This document shows positions 15,095 to 24,063 of a stretch of DNA of 64,000 nt, in pieces. This stretch comes from Bacteroidaceae bacterium (lineage in GTDB: Bacteria > Bacteroidota > Bacteroidia > Bacteroidales > Bacteroidaceae): assembly GCA_017651315.1 (NCBI GenBank), contig JAGCDE010000045.1, positions 1 through 64,000 of the forward strand, in the 5' to 3' direction. A program made the translations under genes and the position numbers. Under the pieces are notes generated by a model that had not been told where the DNA came from, searched no databases, and worked only from the letters and a program-made list of their open reading frames with translations. Each line of letters starts with the position of its first letter. Position 1 is the stretch's first letter.

Positions 15095-15119
15095 CGGCCG
15101 GAATCAGCATCAATTCGGG

Positions 15120-16013
15120 ATGAAACGCAGGATACTGTTCGTACATAACCCGTTATCTGGAGGGCACAGACTTATTCCGGTGCTTCCCATCATTGAAAAG
15201 TTCACGAACCGTGACCTGTACGACTTTTCCATCGTTTCCACCGGATATAAGGGACATGCCACCGGACTCGCACGTGAGTGTGCGGCCAAAGGATACGATG
15301 CCGTCATAGCCGTAGGAGGCGACGGGACCGTAAACGAGGTCGGTTGCGGCGTGATGGGAACCGGCACCGCACTTGGGATAATACCCTGCGGCTCCGGCAA
15401 CGGTCTTGCCCGCCATCTCGGGATTCCTACAGACCCCTACAAGGCGGTAAAATGGCTTGACAAATCCATTTTCACTGACATCGACTGCGGCTTAATCGAG
15501 GGACATCCCTTCTTCTGCACCTGCGGAGTGGGGTTCGACGCAAAGGTCAGCGAATCATTCTCCAACGCGGGAACACGTGGCCCGCTCACCTATATGGAGA
15601 GCATCCTCAAGGAGATAGCCACATATAAGAACAGTTCGTACAAGCTCTCGTTCGACAATTCCAGCGAGACTTTCGAATGCTTCATCGTGACTTGCGCCAA
15701 TGCCGACCAATGGGGAAACAATGCATTCATCGCCCCCACGGCATCACTCCAGGACGGTCTTCTGGATGTTGTTGTCATCCATCCTTTTACAGTCATTGAC
15801 GCCCCGCTTATCGCACTCCAGCTATTCAACCGTCAGATAGACAGGAACCCGAATGTGACCATCAGCAAGTGCCACCGGCTGAGCATCAGCAGGGAATCGG
15901 ACGGCCCTGCACATTTTGACGGGGAACCTGTCCATCTGGGAAAGGATATTAACATAGAACTGATACCCAAGGGTATAAAAGTCCTTATTCCCGACAAACG
16001 CCGTGGGATATGA
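15120..16013 (+). CDS. diacylglycerol/sphingoid lipid kinase family protein
   Basis: The 297-residue protein has the DAGK catalytic signature: ILFVHNPLSGGH at the start, VIAVGGDGTVNEVGCGVMG (nucleotide-binding GGDGTxNE) and LGIIPCGSGNGLARHLGIP. It transfers phosphate from ATP to a lipid hydroxyl. Bacterial members act on diacylglycerol or, in Bacteroidales, may act on ceramide or sphingoid bases. Sharing a divergent promoter region with spt favours a sphingolipid substrate here, which is inference. The length is typical for the YegS/DgkB group, without transmembrane spans, so it is probably a peripheral enzyme at the inner membrane. Confidence 0.85.
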   Translation: MKRRILFVHNPLSGGHRLIPVLPIIEKFTNRDLYDFSIVSTGYKGHATGLARECAAKGYDAVIAVGGDGTVNEVGCGVMGTGTALGIIPCGSGNGLARHLGIPTDPYKAVKWLDKSIFTDIDCGLIEGHPFFCTCGVGFDAKVSESFSNAGTRGPLTYMESILKEIATYKNSSYKLSFDNSSETFECFIVTCANADQWGNNAFIAPTASLQDGLLDVVVIHPFTVIDAPLIALQLFNRQIDRNPNVTISKCHRLSISRESDGPAHFDGEPVHLGKDINIELIPKGIKVLIPDKRRGI

Positions 16014-16059
16014 CCAGAATCCGTATTGGTCTGTTCCTGTGATTCTACTACGACATCTT

Positions 16060-16096
16060 TTGCTCTCCGGCTACACCGTTTTCAGTCACGGAGCAA
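16060..16096. terminator. weak hairpin between convergent genes
   Basis: TTGCTC (16060-16065) can pair with GAGCAA (16091-16096), with further pairing of CCG and CGG inside. It lies between the ends of the lipid kinase and trmN6 genes, where a two-way terminator is expected. Confidence 0.3.
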
Positions 16097-16110
16097 GCCA
16101 AAACAGATTC

Positions 16111-16815
16111 TCAGTATTTAAGATAAAAATCCTTTACAAGATTGATATAATCCGATGTCTCTTCTCCATCGGGACCGGAAATGGACAACACATCTGTTCC
16201 GATTTCAGAATAGTGTCCGGCGAATGCCACAAGCGAACGTTTGGGCGGTTTGCCGGGAGCCGTCACGACATCGGTCCTGCGGCACAGATGCAGCCCCACA
16301 CATGCCGCACATCTGACAAACTCACCCACCGAACCGTACGGAAGCACGAGACTGAGCAAGCCGGAGGGCGACAACAAATCGGCACAGCGGCGGGCAAGAG
16401 TTTCATAACTGAGTGAATCATTGTGCCGCGCGGTATTTCTCCGGGCATCAGGACTGCGCAGCGAATCACGGAAATAGGGAGGATTGCACACAATACGGTC
16501 AAACCTGGAATCCGCGGTGAAACGGGAGATATCAGCGTTCACGACCTTTATCAGACCGGCCCATCCGGAACGCTCCGCATTCCCGGCGGCCTGCCCCGCA
16601 GCCTCTGCGTCAATCTCTACCGCAGTGACGGCCCCGGCACCCCTCTGGGCAGCCATAAGGGCAATCAGTCCGGTTCCGGTGCCGATATCAAGGACGCTCA
16701 TGCCCGGTTCCATAGGAAACCATGCCCCTAAAAGCACCCCGTCAGTCCCCACCTTCATGGAGCACCTCTCCTGCTCTATCCTGAAACGCTTGAAATCGAA
16801 AAAAGAATTCGGCAT
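16111..16815 (-). CDS. trmN6: tRNA1(Val) adenine-37 N6-methyltransferase
   Basis: The 234-residue protein is a class I SAM methyltransferase with FRIEQERCSMKVGTDGVLLGAW at its start, the SAM loop VLDIGTGTGLIALM, and RIVCNPPYFRDSL, the NPPY motif of N6-adenine methylation. These match TrmN6 (YfiC), which modifies A37 of tRNA-Val. It is encoded divergently from lon. The enzyme is cytoplasmic. HemK/PrmC is less likely because the N-terminal TDGVLLGAW segment is diagnostic of the YfiC group. Confidence 0.88.
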   Translation of the reverse strand: MPNSFFDFKRFRIEQERCSMKVGTDGVLLGAWFPMEPGMSVLDIGTGTGLIALMAAQRGAGAVTAVEIDAEAAGQAAGNAERSGWAGLIKVVNADISRFTADSRFDRIVCNPPYFRDSLRSPDARRNTARHNDSLSYETLARRCADLLSPSGLLSLVLPYGSVGEFVRCAACVGLHLCRRTDVVTAPGKPPKRSLVAFAGHYSEIGTDVLSISGPDGEETSDYINLVKDFYLKY

Positions 16816-16907
16816 CGGGCTCGTGATTATCCGGATACAAAAGTACTTTTTTTGTTTTATTCACGGGTTTTGAGGCAACAAATAGCGGACATACGCGCGC
16901 AAATTCC

Positions 16908-16915
16908 TAAATTTG
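16908..16915 (+). promoter_or_regulatory. -7 promoter element of lon
   Basis: TAAATTTG matches TAnnTTTG exactly, 31 bases before the lon ATG. No heat-shock type element is evident and no clear -33 box is seen at the usual distance. Confidence 0.5.
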
Positions 16916-16946
16916 CAGATTATTTGCAGAACTATAAGAGTCATCT

Positions 16947-19421
16947 ATGTTTACCAAGAGACATCAGGAAGAGGAATCATTCGACGAGTCGAATCCGGCT
17001 TTCTCCATGATAGCCGATTTTGACGGCAATGAAAGCGGACTTTTTGAATCAGATATGGACGAAGTGGTGGCGGTGCTCCCGCTTCGCAACATGGTGCTGT
17101 TCCCCACCGTGGTGATGCCGGTGACCGTTGGCCGCAACTCGTCGCTCAAACTCATACAGGACGCCTCAGCCGACGGCAAATCCATTGCCGTTTTCTGCCA
17201 GAAGGACCCCGACGTGGAGAATCCCGGCATGAATGACCTCCATCCGGTGGGTGTGCTGGCCAAGATAATCCGCATCTTCGACATGCCTGACCAGACCACG
17301 ACCGTGGTGCTCCAGGGACTGCAGCGCATAAAGCTCCTCAGCATAATCAACGACCGTCCGTATATGGTGGGTACAGCGGAACTGTTCCCTGAAGTGCTGC
17401 CACCCACGCGCAGCAAGGAGTTCAAGGCCATAGTGGATTCATGCAAGGATGCAGCCATCAAGTACGTCAAGCTGTCGGACAATATCCAGCCTGATGCGGC
17501 TTTCGCGCTGAAGAACATCTCCAACGGGCTGTTCCTCATTAACTTCATCTGCGCCAACCTGCCCTTTGACATCAAGGACAAGGAACGCCTGCTCCGCGAG
17601 GGAACCTGCTCAAGCCGCGCACTGACACTGCTCTCCCTGCTGAACCGCGAGATCCAGCTGGCCGAGCTCAAGATAAGCATCCAGCGCCGGACACACGAGG
17701 ATATCGACAAGCAGCAGAAAGAGTATTTCCTGCAACAGGAGCTCAAGAACATACAGGATGAGCTTGGCGGAAGCGTGCAGGACCAGGATATAGAGGAGAT
17801 GCGCCACAAGGCTGACCAGAAGAAATGGAGCGAAGAGGTCCGAAAGATTTTCGACAAGGAGCTTGCCAAGCTGGAGCGTACCAACTCCCAGTCACCGGAC
17901 TACAACGTGCAACTGTCATACCTGCAGACCGTACTCAGTCTGCCCTGGGGAGAGTACACCAGGGACAACCTCGACATGGATAACGCCCGCAAGGCCCTTG
18001 ACAAGGACCACTATGGACTGGAAAAGGTCAAGGAACGTATTCTGGAACATCTCGCAGTCATGAAACTGCGCGGAGACTTCAAATCGCCCATACTCTGTCT
18101 CTACGGTCCTCCGGGTGTCGGAAAGACATCGTTAGGCCTCTCTATCGCAAACGCCCTGAAGCGTAAGTACGTACGCATATCGTTAGGAGGTCTGCACGAT
18201 GAGGCCGAGATACGCGGGCACCGCAAAACTTACATCGGAGCCATGCCGGGAAGAATCATCAAAGGTCTGGTGAAGGCCGGATCGTCAAACCCCGTGTTTA
18301 TTCTCGATGAAATCGACAAAGTCAGTCAGATGACCAATCAGGGCGACCCTTCGTCGGCCATGCTGGAGGTGCTTGACCCGGAGCAGAACAGCGCGTTCCA
18401 CGACAACTATCTGGATATCGACTATGACCTCTCAAAGGTGATGTTCATCGCAACCGCCAACAACATCAACACCATCCCCGCCCCTCTGCTGGACCGCATG
18501 GAGCTGATTGAGGTCAGCGGATACATCACCGAGGAGAAGATCGAGATAGCCAAGCGTCATCTGATTCCCAAGGAGATGGAGGCCAACGGTCTCAGGAAAG
18601 GCAGTCTCTCCATAGGCAAGGCGGCCATAGAGTCCATAATAGAGAACTACACCCGTGAGTCGGGCGTTCGCGAGCTGGACAAGAAGATCGGCAAGATATG
18701 CCGCAAGGCCGCCAGCAAGTACGCCACTGACGGTGATATGGGAAAAATCACGGTGAAACCGGATGATCTGAAGGAACTGCTCGGCACACGCCCCTATTCA
18801 CGCGACAAGTATCAGGGCAATGAATATGCCGGTGTGGTGACCGGACTGGCCTGGACAGCAGTAGGCGGTGAGATCCTTTTCGTGGAGACCAGCCTGAGCC
18901 GTGGCAAGGAGGGTAAGCTCACCCTCACCGGCAATCTTGGCGACGTGATGAAGGAGTCAGCCATGCTGGCCATGGAATATATACGTGCGCATGCCAGACT
19001 GCTCGATCTTGACCCGGCTCTGTTCAACTCATGGAACGTGCATATCCATGTTCCCGAGGGTGCCATACCAAAGGATGGCCCATCGGCCGGCATCACGATG
19101 GCCACATCCATAGCATCGGCTTTCACCCAGCGCAAGGTGCGTCCGCATCTGGCCATGACCGGCGAGATAACGCTCCGAGGCAAGGTGCTGCCCGTAGGTG
19201 GCATACGCGAGAAGATCCTGGCTGCCAAGAGGGCCGGTATAACCGATATAATACTCTGTTCCGAAAACAGGCGGGACATAGAGGAGATTCCCTCTGAATA
19301 CCTCAAGGGTGTTGAGTTTCACTATGTAAGCAGCATAAGCGAAGTCTGGAGGATTGCCCTTCTCGACGAGAAGGTGGCCGATGCGCAGGAGATAGTCCCC
19401 ATAAAGCAAACCGAAAAGTAG
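16947..19421 (+). CDS. lon: ATP-dependent protease Lon
   Basis: Lon degrades misfolded and regulatory proteins in the cytoplasm. The 824-residue chain has a short acidic extension, the substrate-binding LON domain ([20 protein letters not shown], about 47-250), a coiled-coil region, and the AAA+ module with Walker [12 protein letters not shown] (about 386-396) and Walker [12 protein letters not shown]. The C-terminal protease domain has the catalytic serine in [10 protein letters not shown] and lysine in AAKRAGI. Length is standard for LonA. It heads a tight run with tgt, an LptG-type gene and a DEAD helicase (gaps of 9-12 bases), probably one operon. Confidence 0.97.
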   Translation: MFTKRHQEEESFDESNPAFSMIADFDGNESGLFESDMDEVVAVLPLRNMVLFPTVVMPVTVGRNSSLKLIQDASADGKSIAVFCQKDPDVENPGMNDLHPVGVLAKIIRIFDMPDQTTTVVLQGLQRIKLLSIINDRPYMVGTAELFPEVLPPTRSKEFKAIVDSCKDAAIKYVKLSDNIQPDAAFALKNISNGLFLINFICANLPFDIKDKERLLREGTCSSRALTLLSLLNREIQLAELKISIQRRTHEDIDKQQKEYFLQQELKNIQDELGGSVQDQDIEEMRHKADQKKWSEEVRKIFDKELAKLERTNSQSPDYNVQLSYLQTVLSLPWGEYTRDNLDMDNARKALDKDHYGLEKVKERILEHLAVMKLRGDFKSPILCLYGPPGVGKTSLGLSIANALKRKYVRISLGGLHDEAEIRGHRKTYIGAMPGRIIKGLVKAGSSNPVFILDEIDKVSQMTNQGDPSSAMLEVLDPEQNSAFHDNYLDIDYDLSKVMFIATANNINTIPAPLLDRMELIEVSGYITEEKIEIAKRHLIPKEMEANGLRKGSLSIGKAAIESIIENYTRESGVRELDKKIGKICRKAASKYATDGDMGKITVKPDDLKELLGTRPYSRDKYQGNEYAGVVTGLAWTAVGGEILFVETSLSRGKEGKLTLTGNLGDVMKESAMLAMEYIRAHARLLDLDPALFNSWNVHIHVPEGAIPKDGPSAGITMATSIASAFTQRKVRPHLAMTGEITLRGKVLPVGGIREKILAAKRAGITDIILCSENRRDIEEIPSEYLKGVEFHYVSSISEVWRIALLDEKVADAQEIVPIKQTEK

Positions 19422-19430
19422 AAGGAGCCA

Positions 19431-20570
19431 GTGAAAGGATTGCAGTTTGAACTTCAGCATACTGACGGCACGAGCCATGCAAGGGCCGGCAGGATTACCA
19501 CCGGGCACGGTGTCATAGAGACCCCCGTCTTCATGCCTGTGGGTACGGCTGGTTCCGTCAAAGCCGTCCACACGACAGAGCTCAAGGATGACATAAAGGC
19601 CAGGATAATCCTGGGCAACACCTACCATCTGTATCTGCGCCCTGGTCTGGAGATTCTGGAAAAGGCCGGTGGACTGCACCGTTTCAACGGTTTTGACCGG
19701 CCTATGCTGACCGACAGCGGCGGCTTTCAGGTGTTCTCCCTGACCGGCCTGCGCAAGATGACCGAGGAGGGCGTGACATTCCAGTCACACATAGACGGCT
19801 CACGCCATCTCTTCACCCCTGAGCGCGTCATGGACATAGAGCGCATCATAGGAGCCGACATAATGATGGCTTTCGATGAGTGCTGCCCCGGCACAGCCGA
19901 ATACAAGTACGCCAGAGAGTCCATGGACCGCACCCACCGTTGGCTGGACCGCTGCATACAGCGTTTCAACGGGACAGAGCCAAAGTATGGTTACCATCAG
20001 TCGCTGTTTCCCATAGTCCAGGGGTGCGTCTATAAGGACCTGCGGTCCGCATCGGCAGAGTATATCGCGTCGAAAGGAGCCGAAGGTAACGCAATAGGCG
20101 GTCTGGCCGTCGGTGAGCCTACCGAGGTGATGTACGAGATGATAGACCTGGTGCACGGCATCCTTCCGCAGGACAAGCCGCGCTACCTAATGGGGGTTGG
20201 AACACCGGCCAACATACTGGAGGCGATTGCCCTGGGCGTGGATATGTTCGACTGCGTGATGCCCACACGCAACGGCCGCAACGCCATGCTGTTCACCAAG
20301 GACGGCATAATAAATATCCGCAACAGGAAGTGGGAGGATGTTTTCGAGCCCATTGAACCAGATGGGGCGTCAAGGGTGGATACGCTATACACCAAGGCCT
20401 ATCTTCACCATCTGTTCAAGGCCCAGGAGTATCTGGCGCTCATGATTGCCTCCATCCACAACCTGGCGTTCTATCTGTGGCTCGTGGATGAAGCCCGCAA
20501 GCATATCCTTGCCGACGATTACCACTCCTGGAAGGACATTATGGTGAAACGTGTCATGCAACGCATTTAA
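19431..20570 (+). CDS. tgt: tRNA-guanine transglycosylase, zinc-site cysteines absent
   Basis: Tgt swaps guanine-34 for preQ1 in tRNAs for Asp, Asn, His and Tyr on the way to queuosine. The 379-residue protein starts at GTG with AAGGAG seven bases upstream. It has MPVGTAGSVKAV, the catalytic-Asp segment LTDSGGFQVFSLT, and VDMFDCVMPTRNGRNA around the nucleophile. Where most bacterial enzymes have the C-x-C-x2-C zinc cluster it reads EPDGASRVDTLYTKAYLHH, with no cysteine, and only the later SIHN histidine remains. I believe this pattern is seen in other Bacteroidales, so it may be a lineage trait. It is the second gene of the lon run. Confidence 0.93.
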   Translation: MKGLQFELQHTDGTSHARAGRITTGHGVIETPVFMPVGTAGSVKAVHTTELKDDIKARIILGNTYHLYLRPGLEILEKAGGLHRFNGFDRPMLTDSGGFQVFSLTGLRKMTEEGVTFQSHIDGSRHLFTPERVMDIERIIGADIMMAFDECCPGTAEYKYARESMDRTHRWLDRCIQRFNGTEPKYGYHQSLFPIVQGCVYKDLRSASAEYIASKGAEGNAIGGLAVGEPTEVMYEMIDLVHGILPQDKPRYLMGVGTPANILEAIALGVDMFDCVMPTRNGRNAMLFTKDGIINIRNRKWEDVFEPIEPDGASRVDTLYTKAYLHHLFKAQEYLALMIASIHNLAFYLWLVDEARKHILADDYHSWKDIMVKRVMQRI

Positions 20571-20582
20571 ACAGGAACCGAT

Positions 20583-21692
20583 ATGTGGAATCCATTCAGA
20601 CGCAGACTGCTGAACCGGCTTGACTGGTATATCATCAAGAAGTTCCTGGGAACATACTTCTTTTCGATAGCGCTGATCATTGCCATTGCCGTCATCTTCG
20701 ATTTCAACGAGAAAATCGACAAGCTCAAGGAGGCTACGGCAGCAGAGATAGCATTCGACTACTACCTTAACTTCATTCCCTACTTCGCCAACCTCTTCAG
20801 TCCGCTTTTCGTTTTCATCGCCGTGATATATTTCACCTCCAAGCTGGCTGAAAACTCTGAAATCATTGCCATGTTCTCCACTGGCATGAGCTTCAAGCGG
20901 CTGATGATACCATACATTCTATCGGCCGCATTCATTGCAGGCCTGACACTTACCCTCGGTTCCACGATAATCCCCAAAGCCAATGCCAAGCGCATCGCTT
21001 TCGAGACCCGGTACATGAACCGGAAACCGAGAGCCAACGGCACGTCAAGCATCCAGCTGGAAGTGGAAGAAGGTGTCATAGCCTATATGGACCGGTTCGA
21101 GACTTACAACAACATAGGATACCGGTTCTCCCTCGACAAATTCGAAGACAAGAAACTGGTATCACACATGACGGCACGCACGATTTACTATGACACCCTG
21201 AATGCCGAAAAATACCACTGGGTTGTCAGGAACTACATGATCCGTGACCTCTCCGGTGAAATGGAGGAGATAAGCCAGGGAGCGGAACTGGACACAGTAA
21301 TACACTTCGAACCGGCCGACTTCCTGATTACCTACGGCCAGGAGGAGACCATGACATCCCCACAACTCAAGGAGTATATCCACAGGCAGAAGAACAGGGG
21401 ATTCGGCAATATCCGTGAATTCGAAATCGAGTATCACAAGCGGTATGCCATGTCGTTCGCGTCGTTCATACTTACCGTTATGGGGGTCTCCCTCTCAAGC
21501 CGGAAGCGCAAGGGGGGAATGGGGCTATACTTAGGAATAGGTTTAGGGTTGAGTTTCGGATACATACTGTTCCAGACAGTCTCATCCACATTCGCGGTAT
21601 CGGGAGTCACATCAGCCTTCTGGGCGGAATGGCTTCCCAACATCGTTTTCCTGATAATTGCTGTCATTCTGTATTTAAAAGCACCAAAATAA
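20583..21692 (+). CDS. lptG: LptF/LptG-family permease of the lipopolysaccharide export complex
   Basis: The 369-residue inner-membrane protein belongs to the YjgP/YjgQ family, which with LptB2 lifts LPS out of the inner membrane. Transmembrane segments are visible at about 19-40 (YFFSIALIIAIAVIFDF), 60-80, 100-125, and three near the C-terminus (FASFILTVMGVSLSS, LYLGIGLGLSFGYILFQ, NIVFLIIAVILYL). The soluble beta-jellyroll part lies between residues 130 and 265. LptF and LptG cannot be told apart confidently by sequence alone; the position after tgt is common for this family in Bacteroidetes. It starts 12 bases after tgt. Confidence 0.85.
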   Translation: MWNPFRRRLLNRLDWYIIKKFLGTYFFSIALIIAIAVIFDFNEKIDKLKEATAAEIAFDYYLNFIPYFANLFSPLFVFIAVIYFTSKLAENSEIIAMFSTGMSFKRLMIPYILSAAFIAGLTLTLGSTIIPKANAKRIAFETRYMNRKPRANGTSSIQLEVEEGVIAYMDRFETYNNIGYRFSLDKFEDKKLVSHMTARTIYYDTLNAEKYHWVVRNYMIRDLSGEMEEISQGAELDTVIHFEPADFLITYGQEETMTSPQLKEYIHRQKNRGFGNIREFEIEYHKRYAMSFASFILTVMGVSLSSRKRKGGMGLYLGIGLGLSFGYILFQTVSSTFAVSGVTSAFWAEWLPNIVFLIIAVILYLKAPK

Positions 21693-21702
21693 CCGTTTCA
21701 CC

Positions 21703-22917
21703 GTGAAATTTGAAGAATTCGATTTCCAGCCGGCACTTCTGGACGCCATAGACGCAATGAATTTCCGGGAGTGCACCCCAATCCAGGAGAAAGCCATACC
21801 CATACTGCTCCAGGGACGTGACCTGATAGGCATAGCGCAGACCGGAACCGGCAAGACCGCCGCCTACCTGCTGCCTGTGCTTGACAGACTTTCCGACGGA
21901 AGCTATCCCGAAAACGCAGTGAACTGCCTGATCATGGTGCCCACCCGTGAGCTTGCACAGCAGATTGACCAGCAGGTGGAGGGTTTCTCATACTTTACGA
22001 ACGTATCCAGTACAGCTGTCTATGGCGGTAATGACGGAATACGTTTCGAGCAGGAGAAACGCGGCTTTGCCATGGGTGCCGATATAGTCGTAGCCACCCC
22101 CGGCCGTCTGATAAGCCACATAAGCTTAGGCAATATTGACCTTTCCAAGGTATCGTTCTTCATCCTGGATGAGGCTGACCGTATGCTTGACATGGGTTTC
22201 TACGATGACATTATGCAGATTGTAAAGCAGCTGCCTGCCAGGCGTCAGAACATGCTGTTCTCGGCCACCATGCCCGATGAGATCCAGCGTATGGCACGCA
22301 CCATCCTCCATGACCCCGCCGAGGTCAAGCTGGCTGTCTCCAAGCCTGCCGACAAGATCCTGCAGGCGGCATACGTATGCTATGAGCCGCAGAAACTCCC
22401 CATCATACAGAGTCTGTTCAGCAACAATGCGCCCAAGAGGGTGATTGTATTCGCGTCGTCCAAACTGAAGGTCAAGGAGATTACCAAATCCCTGCGCAGG
22501 ATAGGTCTTAACGTGGGCGAGATGCATTCCGACCTGACCCAGGCCGAACGTGACGGGATAATGCACAGGTTCCGCAACGGACATATCAACGTACTGGTTG
22601 CCACAGACATAGTGTCACGCGGAATAGATATCGATGACATTGACCTGATAATCAACTATGACGTACCCCATGATCCCGAGGATTATGTCCACCGCATAGG
22701 CCGCACCGCACGTGCCGGTGCCGAGGGTTGCGCCATAACTTTTATAAGCGTTGATGACCAGTCACGCTTTCAGCACATCGAGAAGTTCCTTGGGAAAGAG
22801 GTTTATAAGATTCCTATTCCCGATGAACTCGGTGAGGCTCCGGAATACACTTCCGTCAAATCCAAGCCCCGTCGCAAGGAAAAAGGGCGTCACTTTTTCC
22901 GCAAGCCCGGGAAATAG
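21703..22917 (+). CDS. DEAD-box RNA helicase
   Basis: The 404-residue helicase starts at GTG. All core motifs are present: Q motif FRECTPIQEKAIP, Walker A AQTGTGKTAAYLLP, PTRELAQQ, TPGRL, DEADRMLDMGF, SATMP, VATDIVSRGIDI and HRIGRTARAG. A short basic tail (KSKPRRKEKGRHFFRK) probably contacts RNA. It resembles the RhlE/CsdA group, which acts in ribosome assembly and mRNA turnover; the exact role cannot be assigned. It closes the lon-tgt-lptG run, with hairpins immediately after it. Confidence 0.93.
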   Translation: MKFEEFDFQPALLDAIDAMNFRECTPIQEKAIPILLQGRDLIGIAQTGTGKTAAYLLPVLDRLSDGSYPENAVNCLIMVPTRELAQQIDQQVEGFSYFTNVSSTAVYGGNDGIRFEQEKRGFAMGADIVVATPGRLISHISLGNIDLSKVSFFILDEADRMLDMGFYDDIMQIVKQLPARRQNMLFSATMPDEIQRMARTILHDPAEVKLAVSKPADKILQAAYVCYEPQKLPIIQSLFSNNAPKRVIVFASSKLKVKEITKSLRRIGLNVGEMHSDLTQAERDGIMHRFRNGHINVLVATDIVSRGIDIDDIDLIINYDVPHDPEDYVHRIGRTARAGAEGCAITFISVDDQSRFQHIEKFLGKEVYKIPIPDELGEAPEYTSVKSKPRRKEKGRHFFRKPGK

Positions 22918-22975
22918 CCATCCGGGGATTTCCTGCAGCCTTGCAGACCGGTGTCTCTTTAATTCCAGGAATCCG

Positions 22976-23020
22976 TTCCGGAAACCGGAAACCATGTGCG
23001 ATTTTGAACCACGCACATGG
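22976..23020. terminator. two hairpins between the DEAD helicase and panB
   Basis: TTCCGG-AAA-CCGGAA (22976-22990) is followed by CCATGTGCG and CGCACATGG (22992-23020) around 11 bases. The genes converge here, so these probably end transcription from both sides, although no T run follows. Confidence 0.5.
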
Positions 23021-23028
23021 AGCCCCGG

Positions 23029-23847
23029 TCAGTACTGTTCCTTCTCGTTAGGGAAGTCGGAGTTCTTGACATCCTCCACGTAACGGCCTACGGCATCGGT
23101 GATGGTCTCGAAGAGGTTGGCGTAGCGACGCAGGAAACGTGGACTGAAATCATTGTTCATGCCCAGCATGTCGGCGCACACGAGCACCTGGCCGTCCACA
23201 CCGCCACCGGCGCCAATGCCGATTATGGGTATAGAAACCTCCTTGGCCACGCGCTCGGCCAGAGTGGCGGGGATTTTCTCAAGTACTATGGAGAAGCAAC
23301 CTACCTCCTCCAGCTTGTGGGCATCGGAAATGAGCTTTTCGGCCTCGGCCTCCTCCTTGGCGCGCACAGCGTAAGTACCGAATTTATTGATGGATTGGGG
23401 GGTAAGTCCCAGATGTCCCATAACGGGGATTCCAGCGTCAATGATGTGACGAACAGATGGCAGTATCTCCTCGCCGCCCTCCAGTTTCAGGGCATCGGCA
23501 TGGGAGACCTTCATTATCTTTATGGCGTTGGTCACAGCCTCGGAATCATTGATCTGATATGTGCCGAAAGGCATATCGACCACCACAAGGGCACGCTGAA
23601 CGCCCCGTACGACAGACTTGGCGTGATAAATCATCTGGTCAAGGGTAATGGGCAGCGTAGTCTGGTTTCCGGCCATCACGTTCGATGCCGAATCGCCCAC
23701 CAGAATAACATCGACACCAGCTCCGTCAACCATCTTGGCCATAGTGTAGTCATACGATGTAAGCATTGCAATCTTCTCGCCACGCTGTTTCATCTCTCTG
23801 AGACGCTGTGTGGTAACCTTACGTTTGTCTTCAGTAATGTATCCCAT
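23029..23847 (-). CDS. panB: 3-methyl-2-oxobutanoate hydroxymethyltransferase
   Basis: PanB adds a hydroxymethyl group from methylene-tetrahydrofolate to alpha-ketoisovalerate, the first committed step to pantothenate and CoA. From the ATG at 23847 the product is 272 residues, the usual family size. The upstream 51 codons of the open frame overlap the promoter and are not coding. Motifs include [32 protein letters not shown] (metal-binding Asp), [31 protein letters not shown] and [17 protein letters not shown]. The common GAG-x-x-x-DGQ loop is kept. Confidence 0.95.
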   Translation of the reverse strand: MGYITEDKRKVTTQRLREMKQRGEKIAMLTSYDYTMAKMVDGAGVDVILVGDSASNVMAGNQTTLPITLDQMIYHAKSVVRGVQRALVVVDMPFGTYQINDSEAVTNAIKIMKVSHADALKLEGGEEILPSVRHIIDAGIPVMGHLGLTPQSINKFGTYAVRAKEEAEAEKLISDAHKLEEVGCFSIVLEKIPATLAERVAKEVSIPIIGIGAGGGVDGQVLVCADMLGMNNDFSPRFLRRYANLFETITDAVGRYVEDVKNSDFPNEKEQY

Positions 23848-23873
23848 TTCCTTTTTTTGATTATTTATGGCCG

Positions 23874-23881
23874 CAAAGTTA
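23874..23881 (-). promoter_or_regulatory. -7 promoter element of panB
   Basis: On the minus strand TAACTTTG is an exact TAnnTTTG match ending 26 bases before the panB ATG, which supports that start. The gap to 24063 otherwise holds the unresolved promoter of the helicase-nuclease gene. Confidence 0.55.
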
Positions 23882-24063
23882 GCACTAATATCAGGAGTTA
23901 TTACTATTTTTGGATAGATTAAGCTTGGAATCTGTTTAAATATGTTCCATGAAGTTGAATTTTGCCTTTTTTTCTCCGGTTTTACCGTTTCCGAGGGAAT
24001 CATGTAGAGGCATTTTGACTGAGGAGCGATGAAGACAGAGGGAAAAGAGGCGGTAGGTTTTTT

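Noticed and set aside
16964-17884. A 306-codon minus-strand frame opposite lon
   Set aside because: Serine-rich low-complexity shadow of the lon coding sequence.
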